Below are positions 20,401-31,101 of a stretch of 64,000 nt of DNA, piece by piece; the stretch's first letter is position 1; each line of letters begins with the position of its first letter. The translations under genes were made by a program, and so were the position numbers. Under the pieces are notes generated by a model. The model saw only the letters and a list, made by a program, of their open reading frames with translations, was not told the DNA's origin and did no database searches. This DNA comes from Clostridium sp. NkU-1 (GTDB taxonomy: Bacteria; Bacillota_A; Clostridia; Lachnospirales; Lachnospiraceae): contig BBDR01000002.1 in the NCBI GenBank assembly GCA_001312405.1, positions 186,001 to 250,000 on the forward strand. Direction: 5' to 3'.

Positions 20401-20689
20401 CCAGTTTGCGGACAATGGCGACTGGGTGGAATTTGAGGTGTATTCAAAAGAAAAACGCACTGCTTCCCTGTCAGTCCGTTACTCTGCCGGAGTGACCGCC
20501 GGACAGCGTACCGTAAAGGTCAACGGGATAAACACCGGCACTTTGGCCCTGCCTGCTACTTCCGGCTGGAACGCCTGGAATACTGCAGACATTCCCATAA
20601 ACCTAAACAGCGGCAGAAACACCGTCCGGATCTCCTATGAAAACGGGGATTTTGCCGGTATTAATCTGGACTGTATTATGGTTAAATAA
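17450..20689 (+). CDS. Large secreted GH31 enzyme with C-terminal CBM35-like module (possible 3-alpha-isomaltosyltransferase type)
   Basis: A secreted protein of about 1079 residues: signal peptide ending SPAFA, N-terminal Ig/CBM-like domain (VRIHSTTWPVESGQKVWISY), beta-sandwich, GH31 barrel (WAFGLWMSANEWD, nucleophile Asp in VKTDGGEM, acid/base Asp in FWAGDQTSSF), then a C-terminal CBM35-like module (YEAEHASLN ... YGEGFVDQFADNGDWVEF). Frame breaks are an extra A in the run 19235-19242 and a missing G near 20008. Size, module order and the even larger GH31 gene next door match the two-enzyme cycloalternan-forming system (isomaltosyltransferase CtsY and 6-glucosyltransferase CtsZ). A plain alpha-glucosidase or a cycloalternan-degrading enzyme remains possible. 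Confidence 0.78.
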
Positions 20690-20700
20690 GGGGGAGCAGC

Positions 20701-23700
20701 ATGAAACAGAAAAAACGTTTTCTATCATTAAGTTTAGTATTTGCCTTATTATTTACGCTCTGTGGCCGGCCTCCCAGCCGGTCACGGCCAGGGCGGCTGT
20801 ATCTGCTTTAGGTGACGTAACTGGCACACAGGTCAGCGGAACCACTCTGGTCCTTACTGTGGACAGCGGTTCCTCTCCTTCGGATAAGTTGACGCTGGAG
20901 GTTTGTGACGAAGACATTCTGCGGGTAAACTACCAGCCTGACGGAGTTTCTTCCAGTGAGCAGACACCCATGATCGATCCTGATCTTAAATGGGACGCAA
21001 GTGCTGCCGTCATTAATACGGCTTCCGATCCCATAACCATAAAGACGGACGAAATGCAGGTTGAAATCAACAAAAAGCCCTGCCGGATGACGGTTAAAAA
21101 AAGCCGACGGCACGACCCTGTTTTGGGAACCTCAAAGCGGAGGCGTTTTCCACGATGGCGTCCGTTTTGTCCGTCAGGATTCCTCCAACCTATACGGAAT
21201 CCACAGCTTTGACTGTTTTGACGACAATGGCAATCTGCTGCGCAATGACAACACACAGGCGGCCAGGGCTGGCCAGCAGGGCAATTCAGGCGGTCCCTTC
21301 CTCTGGTCCACAGCAGGCTATGGTCTATTGGTAGATTCGGACGGCGGCTACCCCTATACCAATTCCAGGGATAAAAAGATGGAATTTTACTATGGGGGAA
21401 CTCCGGTGGAAGGCCGCAGGTATGAAAAAAATAATGTGGAATATTACATTTTGCTGGGAGAGCCAAAAGAGATTATGAAAGGCTATTCCAGGATTACCGG
21501 AACCTCTCCCATGCTTCCCAAATGGGCACAGGGCTTTTCCAATTTTGAGTGGGGGATCAATGAACAGGAAATGATGGAAATGATTGATACCTACCGTGCA
21601 AAAAACATTCCCCTGGACAGCTATGCTTTTGACTATGACTGGAAGCTTTACGGACAGGATAATTATGGTGAATTTAAGTGGAATACAGGGAATTTTCCCT
21701 CTGCCGGAAGCGGTGCCTTAAAAAAACATCATGGACGCAAAGGGAGTGAAAATGATCGGCATTACCAAGCCCCGGATTGTAACAAAGATTTCCGGCGGTA
21801 CAACAACCGCCCAGGGGCAGGACGCGGCCAATAACGGGTATTTCTATCCGGGACACAACGAATACGTGGATTATTTCTATCCTGTTACCGTGCGCAGTAT
21901 TGACCCTTACAAATCCGGTGAGCGGGCCTGGTGGTGGAACAACTCCATTGATGCATTTAACAAGGGGATCGTTGGCTGGTGGAACGATGAAACAGATAAG
22001 GTTTCCTCCAATGGAGCTGAGTACTGGTTCGGAAACTATAATACCCTGCATCTTGCCCAGTCTATTTACGAGGGACAGCGGGAGTATGCCAAGGATAATG
22101 TCCGCGTGTGGCAGACGGGCAGAAACTACTATCCGGGTACACAGCGCTATGCCACCAGCATATGGTCGGGAGACGTTGCCACCCAGTTTTACAAGGGGGA
22201 GCGGGTTTCCTGGGCCGCCGGCTTAAACGAACAGAAGGCAGCCCTGCTTTCTACCATAAACAACGGACAGCCGAAATGGGGTTCAGACGGCGGTGGCTTT
22301 AATCAGAATTCCGGAAACATCGAAAACCCCAGTCCAGAGCTTTACACCCGCTGGCTCCAGTTTGAATCCGTTGTGCCTGTTTTCCGGGTGCACGGCAACT
22401 TAAACCAGCAGCGCCAGCCCTGGTATTACGGCTATACAGCAGAGGAAAATGTAAAATCAGCCATTCATTTACGCTACTCCCTGCTTCCTTATTTCTATTC
22501 CTATGAAAGAGAGGCTTATGAAAGCGGTCTGGGCCTGGTGCGCCCGCTGCTGTTTGACTATCCGCAGGATGATAAGGTAAAGGATTATTCTGACGCATGG
22601 ATGCTGGGTGACTGGCTCCTTACGGCTCCGGTTACCGAGCGGGGACAGTCCTGCAAGTGGATTTACCTCCCGGAGGAAAATGGATCGACTACAACAGGGG
22701 AACTGCATATAAGGGCGGACAATATATTCCCTACAGCCTGGATACTCAGTCCTGGTCTGACCTTCCCCTTTTTGTGAAGGAAGGAGCCATTATCCCTTCA
22801 CAGGATGTTGAGGACTATGTGGGACAGAAGAAAACGGAACGGGTTTTTGTAGACATATTCCCTTCAGCCCAGAAGACGGAGTTCCGGTATTATGACGACG
22901 ATGGCCTTACCTATGGCTACGAAAATGGGAAGTATTTCTCTCAGACCATATCCGGCCAGGAAAATTCCGGCCAGATTCAGATCGGAATATCAGCCAAATC
23001 AGGAAGCTATACAAACGGTGTGGATTACTACTATCTGGCTGTTCATGCAACGCCGCCGGACAGGTGGCGAAAAATGCCTCCCAGTTACAGGAATACGCTG
23101 ACTTAAATGCTTATTGCCGCAAACGGCGGAGGATTTGCAAAATCTAAGGACATTTACGGGGAAGTTACTTATATAAAAACCCAGGCGGGCATGTCAAATG
23201 CGGACACACTGGTTTTATCCGGCAACACGTCAGTCACACTGTCCGATCAGAAATACGAGGCGGAATATGCTTCCCTTTCCGGTAAAACAGTGGCTGACCA
23301 GCCGAAGGTGGGCAAGGATCATACAGGATTTTCCGGTACTGGTTTTGTAAACGGTATGGAAAGGTCCCAGGCAGCAGTGACCTTTTATGCAAAAGCCGCA
23401 AATCCGGGGGATTATGAGGTGACCCTGCGCTGTTCCAACGGCGCAAAGACCGCAAAAACCTTATCCGCATACGTCAACGGCACATACTGCGGCCAGGCGG
23501 ACATCGATTCCACCGGAAGCTGGGATTCCTGGGGAGATGTGAAAATACTCCTGCCCCTCACCGCGGGCAGCAACAGCATTACCTTCAAATACGATCCTGA
23601 CTCAGGGGATACAGGCTTTGTAAATATCGACTATCTGGCGGTTCCCTTTGAGCCGGAACGAATGGTAATAGAAGCGGAGAATTCCCCTCTTTACGGGACT

Positions 23701-24528
23701 GCAAAGACAAACCAGGATCATTGGTTCTACAGCGGCAGCGGTTTTGTGGATTCCATGGTTTCCCAGAATGCGGAAGTGGCCTTTGAGGTCGATTTGGAGC
23801 AAGGCGGAACCTATAAGGCAGATTTCCGTTACAGCAACGGGAACCAAAGCACGAAGGATTTAAACTTATATGTAAATGGAAACCCAGCGGGCAACCTGCA
23901 ATTTGCCGGTGCAGACGGAAACTGGAACAACTGGCAGACCGTAAGCACAAACCTGGAGCTTTCACAGGGAAGAAACCGAATTTCTCTTCGTTATGACGCA
24001 GGCAATTCCGGCAACATCAACCTTGACAAATTGACACTGGCCGCCGCCGCTTCCGGTGCTTATCCGGAAAATCTTTTGGACAATGGCGGTTTCGAGCGGC
24101 CCACTTCCTTTACTTCCAACTGGACGGAGTGGCATCCCAGCGGCCAGGCCCTGGCTTATGGCATTGATTCCGGATCCGGCACGAATCCGCCGGAATCTCC
24201 GGTGGAAGGCGAAAAACGGGCGTATTTTTACAATGCATCCGCTTATGAGCAAAGCATTCATCAGGGGCTTAAGGTGGAAAACGGAAGCTATCGGGTGGAA
24301 GCCTTTGTAAAGGTGGTAAATACCTCTCCGGGCGTGGGACGCATGGAGATCACAAACTACGGGGGCAATGAGGTTTACGTGGATATGCCAAAGTCTGGAA
24401 GCGGGTGGCACAAAATAGAGGCCAGCAATGTTCAGGTTACAAACGGTACCATTGACATTGGATTTTATTGTTCTTCCAGCGGCGGAACCACGGTACACAT
24501 TGACGATGTGAGATTGTATAAAAATTAA
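20701..24528 (+). CDS. Very large secreted GH31 enzyme with three C-terminal carbohydrate-binding modules (possible 6-alpha-glucosyltransferase type)
   Basis: About 1275 residues: signal peptide (cleavage near VTARA), beta-sandwich, GH31 barrel (LPKWAQGFSNFEWG, YAFDYDWKLYG, nucleophile Asp in GWWNDETDK, acid/base Asp in IWSGDVATQF, FRVHGNLNQQ), then two CBM35-like modules (YEAEYASLSG and IEAENSPLYG starts, each ending in N-I/V-D-x-L) and a C-terminal CBM4/9/61-like module from about GGFERPTSF. Breaks: missing C near 20768, extra A at 21096-21102 and 21720-21726, missing G near 22675, and a compensating pair near 23066 and 23105. It starts 11 bases after the previous stop behind GGGGGAGC. Cell exterior; probably a transglucosylase on starch or maltodextrin, with alpha-glucan hydrolase as the alternative. 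Confidence 0.78.
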
Positions 24529-24538
24529 CAATTATCAG

Positions 24539-24596
24539 CAGCGGCACATGAGGAAGGTCTTGTGAAAAGACTTCCGATGTGCCGCTGGCATTTTGA
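24539..24596 (+). terminator. Long hairpin after the secreted GH31 genes
   Basis: CAGCGGCACAT pairs with ATGTGCCGCTG (24577-24587) and the inner GGAAGGTCTT with AAGACTTCC; a short ATTTT follows. It probably attenuates rather than fully blocks transcription into the next gene. Confidence 0.6.
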
Positions 24597-24631
24597 CCAT
24601 GAGTGGATGAAAGAACATTTTGGAGGGTGAA

Positions 24632-25280
24632 ATGGAGAATTTGAATTTGATAAAAGCTGTTATCTTTGATCTGGACGGCGTAATTGTTTCCACGGATGAA
24701 TACCACTACCTTGCCTGGAAACGTTTGGCTGACGAAACAGGGCTGTATTTTGACAGAAATATAAATTCCGCCCTGCGGGGGGTCAGCCGCTTGGAAAGCT
24801 TAAACATTATATTATCCCGCCAGGCCGCCATGTGCCCGAAATGGATAAATTACAGCTGACGGATAAGAAAAACGGCTACTATAAAGAGTATCTGGAAAAT
24901 TTAAGTCCCGATTCCATCACAGAGGACACGGTAAATGCCCTGTCTTGTCTCCGTAAGCAGGGATTATTGTTAGCCATTGGTTCTTCCAGTAAAAATGCAC
25001 GTTTTATTCTGAACCGGATCGGCTACGGTGCCTTTTTTGATACGATTGTGGATGGCAATGATATCAAACGCTCCAAGCCGGACCCGGAAGTGTTTGAATT
25101 GGCGGCAAAGCGTCTGGGAGTCCTGCCGGAGAACTGTATCGTGGTGGAAGATTCGAAGGCGGAATTGAAGCGGCTCTCGCCTGCGGCATGAAGACGGCGG
25201 CCGTGGGATATGCGGCGGAGACAGGGTGCGGGGATTGGAATTTTAGCAAGCTGTCAGAACTTGCGTTGAAAGTGGTGTAA
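24632..25280 (+). CDS. pgmB: Beta-phosphoglucomutase (HAD superfamily, frameshifted)
   Basis: Converts beta-glucose 1-phosphate to glucose 6-phosphate in the cytoplasm, the step needed after an inverting GH65 phosphorylase. HAD motifs: AVIFDLDGVIVSTDEYHYLAW (nucleophile Asp in DLDGV), LRGVSRLESL typical of the cap, IGSSSKN, and KPDPEVFELAAKRLG then VVEDS. Missing bases near 24828 (C) and 25152 (G) split it; corrected length is 216 residues. The start at 24632 follows TGGAGGGTGA. Gene content ties it to the glucan operon though a hairpin intervenes. Confidence 0.9.
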
Positions 25281-25305
25281 ATGAAGGAAAGGCAATACCA
25301 GTGAA

Positions 25306-25338
25306 AGAGATCTGAAAAATGTCAGGTCTCTTTTTTTT
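25306..25338 (+). terminator. Rho-independent terminator after pgmB
   Basis: AGAGATCTGA pairs with TCAGGTCTCT (one mismatch), followed by eight T. It closes the alpha-glucan locus. Confidence 0.75.
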
Positions 25339-25573
25339 AGACCACAATTTTGCCACATTATTTTGTTTTGGTATGCTTTTGACTCTAGCCGCCTTTCCAT
25401 TGGGCACTATACAGATTGAAATTATAGGTTATCCAAATTTTACCATAAAGCACAAAAATAAGGTTGAATTTTGTATACAGTTACTGAAATTTAAAAAAAT
25501 AGTATAATAAAACCTATTTTATTACCAACTTTGACCGATATATGTCATGAATAACAAAGGGAAAGGTAGGAGT

Positions 25574-26420
25574 ATGAAGCGATCAAGATTAGTAAAGATA
25601 GTAATTGGAATTTTAGCAGTTTTGATTATTGTTTTTTTGGCCGGGTATTTTTTTACTCTCCAGCGCATTAAAGGGTGAAAAGATCCAGGTGATGGATTTT
25701 GACCAGGAGCTGAATTTAAGAAAACCGGCACAGGTAAAAACTGACCCGGCCATTCTGTTTCTGGGAAACAGCATGACCTATTTTAATGATCTTCCAACGG
25801 TATTTTTGAATTTAAGCCAGAGCGGAGGGTTCGAACCGGAGGTATACGAATTGACGGAAGGTTCATACCGTCTTGAATATTTTGCGGATGAAACGGATGA
25901 AGTTGGGGCACAGGCGTGTGATGCACTGAAGAATTATGATTGGGATTACGTAATTTTGCAGGAACAAAGCGGTGTTTCCACAATACAGGCAGAAGAGAAC
26001 ATGTATCCTGCCGCAAGAACGCTTGACAGTATGATCCGGGAAGCAAAGGGAGAATCTGTGTTTCTTATGACATGGGCTTATAAAGAAGGTTTTTCTTTTG
26101 ATTTATTAGGGTTGGAATTGAAAAATACAAGAGAAGAAATGCAGACTCAAATGGCTCAGAATTACATGAACATTGCAAATGAGCTGGATGCGCTGCTGGC
26201 ACCGGCCGGTATCGCATTTATGCGCTGTGCGTCCCATTATCCGGAAATTGAACTCTGGGATGAAGACGGGAACCATCCTTCGCCGGCAGGAACTTATCTG
26301 GCGGCATGCGTTTTGTATCAGGTGTTATACGATCAGTCTCCCAGTGAACTTGATTACACCGCCGATCTGGATGGGCAGACAGCTTCAAAGCTTCAGCTGG
26401 TTGCGGCCGGCATCCGGTAA
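25574..26420 (+). CDS. Membrane-anchored SGNH/GDSL-type hydrolase (frameshifted)
   Basis: A predicted esterase/acyl hydrolase facing outward: one N-terminal membrane anchor (residues about 7-27, VIGILAVLIIVFLAGYFF), then an SGNH fold with the nucleophile block ILFLGNSMTYFNDLP, the VILQEQSG block and the catalytic DGNHPSPAGTYLAA. An extra G near 25675 separates the anchor from the catalytic domain; corrected length is 281 residues. The 5' start at 25574 follows GGTAGG. The substrate is unknown. Confidence 0.72.
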
Positions 26421-26476
26421 TGGGATCCAGGGATCTGGTCTAAAAAAATATTAAATAGATTTTGGAGGTCATAGAT

Positions 26477-26960
26477 ATGAAAAACAAATGGAATGTAATG
26501 ATTGAGGGCAAAGAGCATGAGATTATGTTTAAATCCGGTGCCTTTCGCGGAAAAAAAGATCGTGGATGGTGTTTCTGCGCCTGTAAAAAGTAAAAGCATA
26601 TTTATCAGGGTATTTGATGAGCCGATCGAGCTGGAGGGAAAAACACTTCATCTTACATCAATCGGTTCCAAAGTGGATCTGGCTGTGGATGATGTATACT
26701 TAAATTCAAAGAAGCCATACGTCCCCCTTAATGAAATACCCCGCTGGGCTTATATATTCACAGCTGCTATTATCATAATCGGCTGGATCCTAAGCGGTTT
26801 GTTTGGAATCTTAGTTGGTACCTTGGGAGGCGCGTTTGTTATTAAAAGATCGATTTCCCCGAAACCTGGAAACCCATTGCCGTCCTGCCTGGGCGTATCA
26901 GTTCTGTGCGTAGTGATACAGGCTGTATTTCTGTTCATGAGACTTGCGGCAGCTTTATAG
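26477..26960 (+). CDS. Small membrane protein of unknown function (frameshifted)
   Basis: About 160 residues. The N-terminal 85 residues are predicted beta-rich and soluble (WNVMIEGKEHEIMFKSGAF ... VDGVSAPVKSKSIFIRVFDE). Two membrane segments follow: YIFTAAIIIIGWILSGLFG and VSVLCVVIQAVFLFMRL, separated by a basic loop. The A7 run at 26551-26557 must be read as A6 to join the halves. ATG at 26477 follows TTGGAGGTC. I do not recognise a characterised family. Confidence 0.6.
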
Positions 26961-26988
26961 GAATTTATAAAAACAGGGAATCATTTTC

Positions 26989-27040
26989 AAAGGCCGCTGC
27001 AAGACCAGGTAAGCCATTACCAGGGAGCAGCGGCCTTGTG
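26989..27040 (+). terminator. Hairpin after the small membrane protein
   Basis: AAGGCCGCTGC pairs perfectly with GCAGCGGCCTT across a 26-base loop. The T tract is weak. Confidence 0.5.
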
Positions 27041-27120
27041 TTAAAAGTACCTTTGATAGGGTCTGCCCCATTGGTCATTACAAATATCCGTTTGATTTTC
27101 CTGTTGCAGCAGACCGAAAA

Positions 27121-27149
27121 TTGACAGCGCCAAAATGCTGTGCTATAAT
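27121..27149 (+). promoter_or_regulatory. Consensus sigma-A promoter of the ABC-F gene
   Basis: Perfect TTGACA at 27121-27126 and perfect TATAAT at 27144-27149 with a 17-base spacer. A strong promoter fits a gene kept silent by attenuation in the leader that follows. Confidence 0.85.
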
Positions 27150-27178
27150 GATTGCGTTTCAGTAAAGGAGAAAATACT

Positions 27179-27268
27179 ATGAACTTCTATTTGACCAATC
27201 AACTTGTTAAGAAACTCAACTCTGTACAATTCATGCCGATGAAACATTGTACAGAGTATAGCGTATAG
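27179..27268 (+). CDS. Leader peptide of the ABC-F attenuator (29 residues)
   Basis: An ATG preceded by AAAGGAG opens a 29-codon frame starting MNFYLTNQLVKKL and ending at TAG 27266-27268. Its last third overlaps the first hairpin (27219-27257), so the position of a translating or stalled ribosome would decide which downstream hairpin forms. Such short frames are standard in ribosome-mediated attenuators of antibiotic-resistance ABC-F genes. Confidence 0.65.
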   Translation: MNFYLTNQLVKKLNSVQFMPMKHCTEYSV

Positions 27269-27485
27269 ATGACGCATTAAGATTTCATCGGAAAGCAGGG
27301 CAATATTCATACTGATACTGTTGGTATGCTATTGCTTCTTTCCGTGTGTAAATTTAGCGTATAAAAAGGCTATGGACAATGTTTTGTCCGTAGCCTTTTG
27401 CTTTTAAAATATCAGTTTTTATAGAACTGAAAGGCAGAAGGCAAATACACTTGTGTGTATTGTCTTCTGCCTTTTTGCGTTTTTA
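27219..27485 (+). promoter_or_regulatory. Transcription attenuator ahead of the ABC-F gene
   Basis: Four hairpins lie in series. 27219-27257: ACTCTGTACAAT with ATTGTACAGAGT, inside the leader peptide frame. 27290-27342: GGAAAG ... GCAATA ... with TATTGC ... TTTCC. 27363-27405: AAAAGGCTA-GGACA with TGTCC-TAGCCTTTT, a terminator with trailing TTTT. 27429-27485: AAAGGCAGAAG-CAAATACAC with GTGTGTATTGTCTTCTGCCTTT, a second terminator with TTGCGTTTTT. CCGATGAAA (about 27236-27244) can also pair with TTTCATCGG (27283-27291), an alternative structure that would disrupt the first two. Confidence 0.7.
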
Positions 27486-27532
27486 CACATGGCTGCTTAT
27501 TTAACAACATAAAAGAAAGGATTTTGATTAAC

Positions 27533-29068
27533 ATGAGCTTACTGGAAATTAACGGATTATCCCATTCTTTTGGAGATAATCTGCTTTACAAAAATGGGGA
27601 ATTGACCCTTAACAAAGGCGAACATATTGGTATCGTTGGACAGAACGGAACTGGAAAAAGCACCTTGATTAAAATTTGCACCGAACAGGTGATGCCGGAT
27701 GCTGGACGAATTATCTGGCAGTCCAATATTTCTGTTGGTTATCTGGATCAGTATGCAGAAATAGACCATGGCTTAACTATGAAAGAATTTTTGAAGACAG
27801 CCTTTTCAAGACTATATGAGATTGAAAATGAAATGGGCGCATTCTATGAGATGGCCGCAAAGGGGGATATGAAATACCTGGAACGGGCAGCTAAACTTCA
27901 GGAAGAACTTGAAAGACATGATTTTTATTCCATTGATACACATATCGAACAGGTGGCAAACGGATTAGGATTGCTTGCTATCGGTCTTGACCGCCTGATT
28001 GAGCAAATGAGCGGCGGCCAGCGTGCAAAGGTAATTTTGGCAAAATTACTTCTGGAAAAACCAGATGTTCTTTTGCTTGATGAACCAACAAACTTTTTGG
28101 ATAAAGAACACGTTTCATGGCTTGCCGATTATTTATCCAGATTGGAAAATGCTTTTATGATCGTGTCACATGATTTTGCCTTTTTAGATAAAATCACAAA
28201 TCGTATTTGTGATATAGAGAATGATACCATTACAAAATATTATGGCTCCTATTCGGAATTTTTGAAAAAGAAAACTCTGTTGCGGGAAGATTATATCAGG
28301 CAATATTCATCACAGCAAAAGGAAATCAAAAAGACAGAGGAGTTTATAAGAAAAAAATATTGCCGGGCGAAAGTCAAAAATGGCAAGAGGCCGCCAGAAG
28401 CAGCTCGACCGCATGGAAAAAAATAGAAGCCTTAGAGCAGAAGGAAATAAAGCCATATTTTCATTTTCCAGAATTACCGTTGACCAATACAGAGCATTTA
28501 GCAGTTAAGCACTTAGCAGTTGGCTACCATTACCCTGTGCTGTCTGATATTGATTTTAGTATAAAAGGCGGACAAAAGGCAGTGATTACCGGGTTTAACG
28601 GAATTGGAAAGTCAACGCTGCTAAAAACTCTGGTCGGGCAGATTCCGTCCATGAAAGGTTTATATAAATATTCTGAGCAAGTAACTCTTGGATATTTTGA
28701 ACAGGATTTGTCATGGCCTGATGAAACAAGAACACCCATTCAGATTGTTTCAGATGCCTATCCCCATCTGGCAGTAAAAGACGTTAGAAAAAAATTTAGC
28801 CAGATGCGGTATTTCAAGCAAGCACGCCATGCAATCAATCGGGACATTAAGCGGCGGAGAACAGGCAAAGGTGAAAATGTGTCTATTGACATTAATGCCA
28901 TGCAATTTTCTGATTATGGATGAGCCGACAAATCACTTAGACGTTCAGGCAAAAGACTCCTTAAAAACAGCCTTGTCGGAATTTCCGGGGACTGTTCTGC
29001 TGGTTTCACATGAAGAAGCATTTTATCAGGACTGGGCACAAAGGGTCATTGACATAGAGAAACGGTAA
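27533..29068 (+). CDS. ABC-F ribosome-protection protein, antibiotic-resistance type (frameshifted)
   Basis: A soluble twin-ATPase that displaces ribosome-bound antibiotics; 510 residues when corrected, a normal length. Domain 1: GIVGQNGTGKSTLIK, signature QMSGGQRAKVILAK, DVLLLDEPTNFLD. The inter-domain linker (residues about 225-300) contains EEFIRKNIAGRKSKMARGR. Domain 2: VITGFNGIGKSTLLK, TLSGGEQAKVKM, LIMDEPTNHLD. Three A7 runs (28351-28357, 28417-28423, 28788-28794) each need one A removed. The start MSLLEING at 27533 follows AAAGAAAGG. The leader architecture supports an inducible resistance role; clostridial CplR-like proteins (pleuromutilin, lincosamide, streptogramin A) are my best guess for the nearest group. 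Confidence 0.85.
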
Positions 29069-29088
29069 AAATATTCTGAATAATTTCA

Positions 29089-29128
29089 TCTGCCCTGCGG
29101 CAATAAAAAAACGCTGCAGGGCAGAAAA
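29089..29128. terminator. Bidirectional terminator between convergent genes
   Basis: CTGCCCTGC pairs with GCAGGGCAG around an A-rich loop, with AT-rich flanks on both sides. It separates the ABC-F gene from the minus-strand LOG gene. Confidence 0.65.
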
Positions 29129-29171
29129 TAATTAGGTTTTGAAGTTAATAACATTTGATATAAAAAAGTTA

Positions 29172-29760
29172 TTAAATATTCATTTTTAACTGACGCCATT
29201 TTGTATCCAGAACAGGAGGAACATAATTTTTCATCATATTCACAAGTTCTTTTGGATCAGCAGATACCAGGAGAAGTTTCAGATTAGACTGGTTCATAAA
29301 GCCTTCCTGTACAGTGTTTTGCAGTAAGGACAGGGCAGGCTCAAAAAAACCAGCCGCATTCAGAACACCGATAGGCTTTTGATGGATGCCAAGCTGTGCC
29401 CAGCTGAGCGCTTCAAAAAGTTCTTCAAATGTACCAATTCCGCCCGGCAGAGCGATAAAACCGTCGGACAGATCTGCCATTGTTTTTTTCCGTTCATGCA
29501 TATCCTGCACTTCAATCAACCTGCTGAGCCGGTTATGAACAATTTCTTCCGGGAAGAGGCCTTTGGGCATTACACCAGTTACTTTTGCCCCATTTTCTAA
29601 CATTTGGTTTGCAATTTCACCCATTAGCCCAACCTTGGAGCCGCCATACACAAGCTCAAAGTCATTTTTTTATAAAGACATCACTAAGCTGAATAGCAGC
29701 TTCTCTGTATTCCGGCCTGTTTCCTACATTTGAACCGGAGTATACACATATTCTTTTCAT
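29172..29760 (-). CDS. LOG-family nucleoside-monophosphate phosphoribohydrolase (frameshifted)
   Basis: Cleaves a nucleoside 5'-monophosphate to base and ribose 5-phosphate; 195 residues. Starts MKRICVYSGSNVGNRPEY at 29760 behind GGAGATC. Motifs: YGGSKVGLMG, the diagnostic LPGGIGTFEELFE, and KPIGVLN. The T7 run at 29665-29671 (A7 on the coding strand) must be read as six to join FIKNDFELV to YGGSKVG. Often annotated 'TIGR00730 / lysine decarboxylase-like'. Confidence 0.88.
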
Positions 29761-29784
29761 AGCAAAGATCTCCTTAAATATAAG

Positions 29785-30000
29785 TTAAAATTTCTCAATG
29801 ATATAAACACCTGAAACCAGTAAAACAACGCTGAACATATTTGCAAACACGATTGCCAAACTTAACATGCCAACGGCGAAGCTGATCAGGGAGGAAAGTA
29901 TGGGGCTTCCTACTTTTTCCCGGAGTTGTCCATTAATACCGGCCTGTAAGGTCAACGCAATTCCCGACAGGAATGATAGCAGATAATACAGTAATGACAT
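29785..30000 (-). pseudogene. YdcZ/DUF606-type (DMT) transporter with internal deletion
   Basis: The start at 30000 sits behind GAGGAGGTG. The first half (LLSFLSGIALTLQAGINGQL and LSSLISFAVGMLSLAIVF) matches the N-terminal half of the DUF606 small transporter family, and the end NMFSVVLLVSGVYIIEKF resembles its last membrane segment. Total length is only 71 residues against about 140-150 in the family, and the junction is in frame, so roughly the middle half seems deleted. It lies divergent from a LysR gene, a classic regulator-target arrangement. Confidence 0.55.
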
Positions 30001-30111
30001 ATTCTTCACCTCCTCATAAAACCATTGACCATTTACTGTGAAATCATTATAATTGGGAAAATGGTATAAGTAAAATAATAATTTTTGGCAGGAGGTATAC
30101 TAAAATTTTAT

Positions 30112-31028
30112 ATGAATATTAATTTAGAGCTTTATCGGATATTTTACATTACTGCAAAATCAGGGAGTTTCTCAAAGACTGCGGCTGAGCTGTTCACATC
30201 ACAGCCGGCAATCAGCCAGTCCATAAAACAGCTGGAGGAAAAGCTGGGTGGACAGTTGTTTTACAGGAATGCACGAGGGGTTACCCTAACCGCTGAGGGT
30301 GAAGTCCTATTCCGGTATATTGAACAGGGATATGGCTGATGCTGACTGCTGAACGCAAATTTTACGAATTAAAGCAAATGAATGCAGGGCATTTGCGGAT
30401 TTCAGTTTGCAGTGCTGTATGCAAATACGAATTATTGGGAGCAATCAGTGAATATCATCAAAGGTATCCTAATATCAAAATAGATATAAAGGATGAATCC
30501 AGTAAAGAAATAGCAAGATTATTGGACATGGGGGAAATTGATATAGGCATTCTGAATCATCACAATTTGGACGAAAATAATATGGATGTCATAAAAGACA
30601 TTCAGGTGCAGGACTGCTTTGTTGCCGGTAAAGCTTATGAAAGTCTCTGCCAAAAGCCCATAGGCATACGGAAGCTTGCTAAGGAATATTCCCTTATCAT
30701 GCTGCAAAAAGGCGGCAGTACGAGAAAATACATTGAGGAATATTTCCATTCGAAAGGAGCCGAGCTGGTTCCGGGAATTGAATTAAGTAATTTAGACTTA
30801 ATGGTGGAATTTGCCGTAAATGGATTGGGAATTGCCTGTGTGGCAAAAGATTATGTGCAAAAGAAATTGCAGAGTAAACAGCTTTTTGAACTTCCTTTAA
30901 TAGAAAAGATTCCTCCAAGACACTTAGTGGCAGCAACAAAAAGGGGAATGCCCATATCCACAGCAGCACAAACATTTATAGAAATCTTCTGCAGCATGGA
31001 GTCAACATCTGATAAGACAGCATTATAG
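30112..31028 (+). CDS. LysR-family transcriptional regulator (frameshifted)
   Basis: 305 residues when corrected. The N-terminal winged helix-turn-helix shows AKSGSFSKTAAELFTSQPAISQSIKQLEEKLG-type spacing (SQPAISQSIKQLE is clear). The effector domain runs from LRISVCSAVCKYELL to LVAATKRGMPISTAAQ. One base is missing near 30337 (QGYG-LMLTAERKF). ATG at 30112 is chosen because MNINLELYRIFYITAKSGSF is the usual start. It is divergent from the truncated transporter gene and probably regulated it. Confidence 0.88.
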
Positions 31029-31101
31029 GGATATATGGAATAAGAGAAAGCAGCAGGGATTATACCTTATGATGCAGCTTCCATAAAATGAGTAAATAAG
31101 T

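Noticed and set aside
25319..25507. 62-residue membrane protein
   Set aside because: Starts inside the terminator stem of pgmB, has no ribosome-binding site and is AT-rich by composition only.
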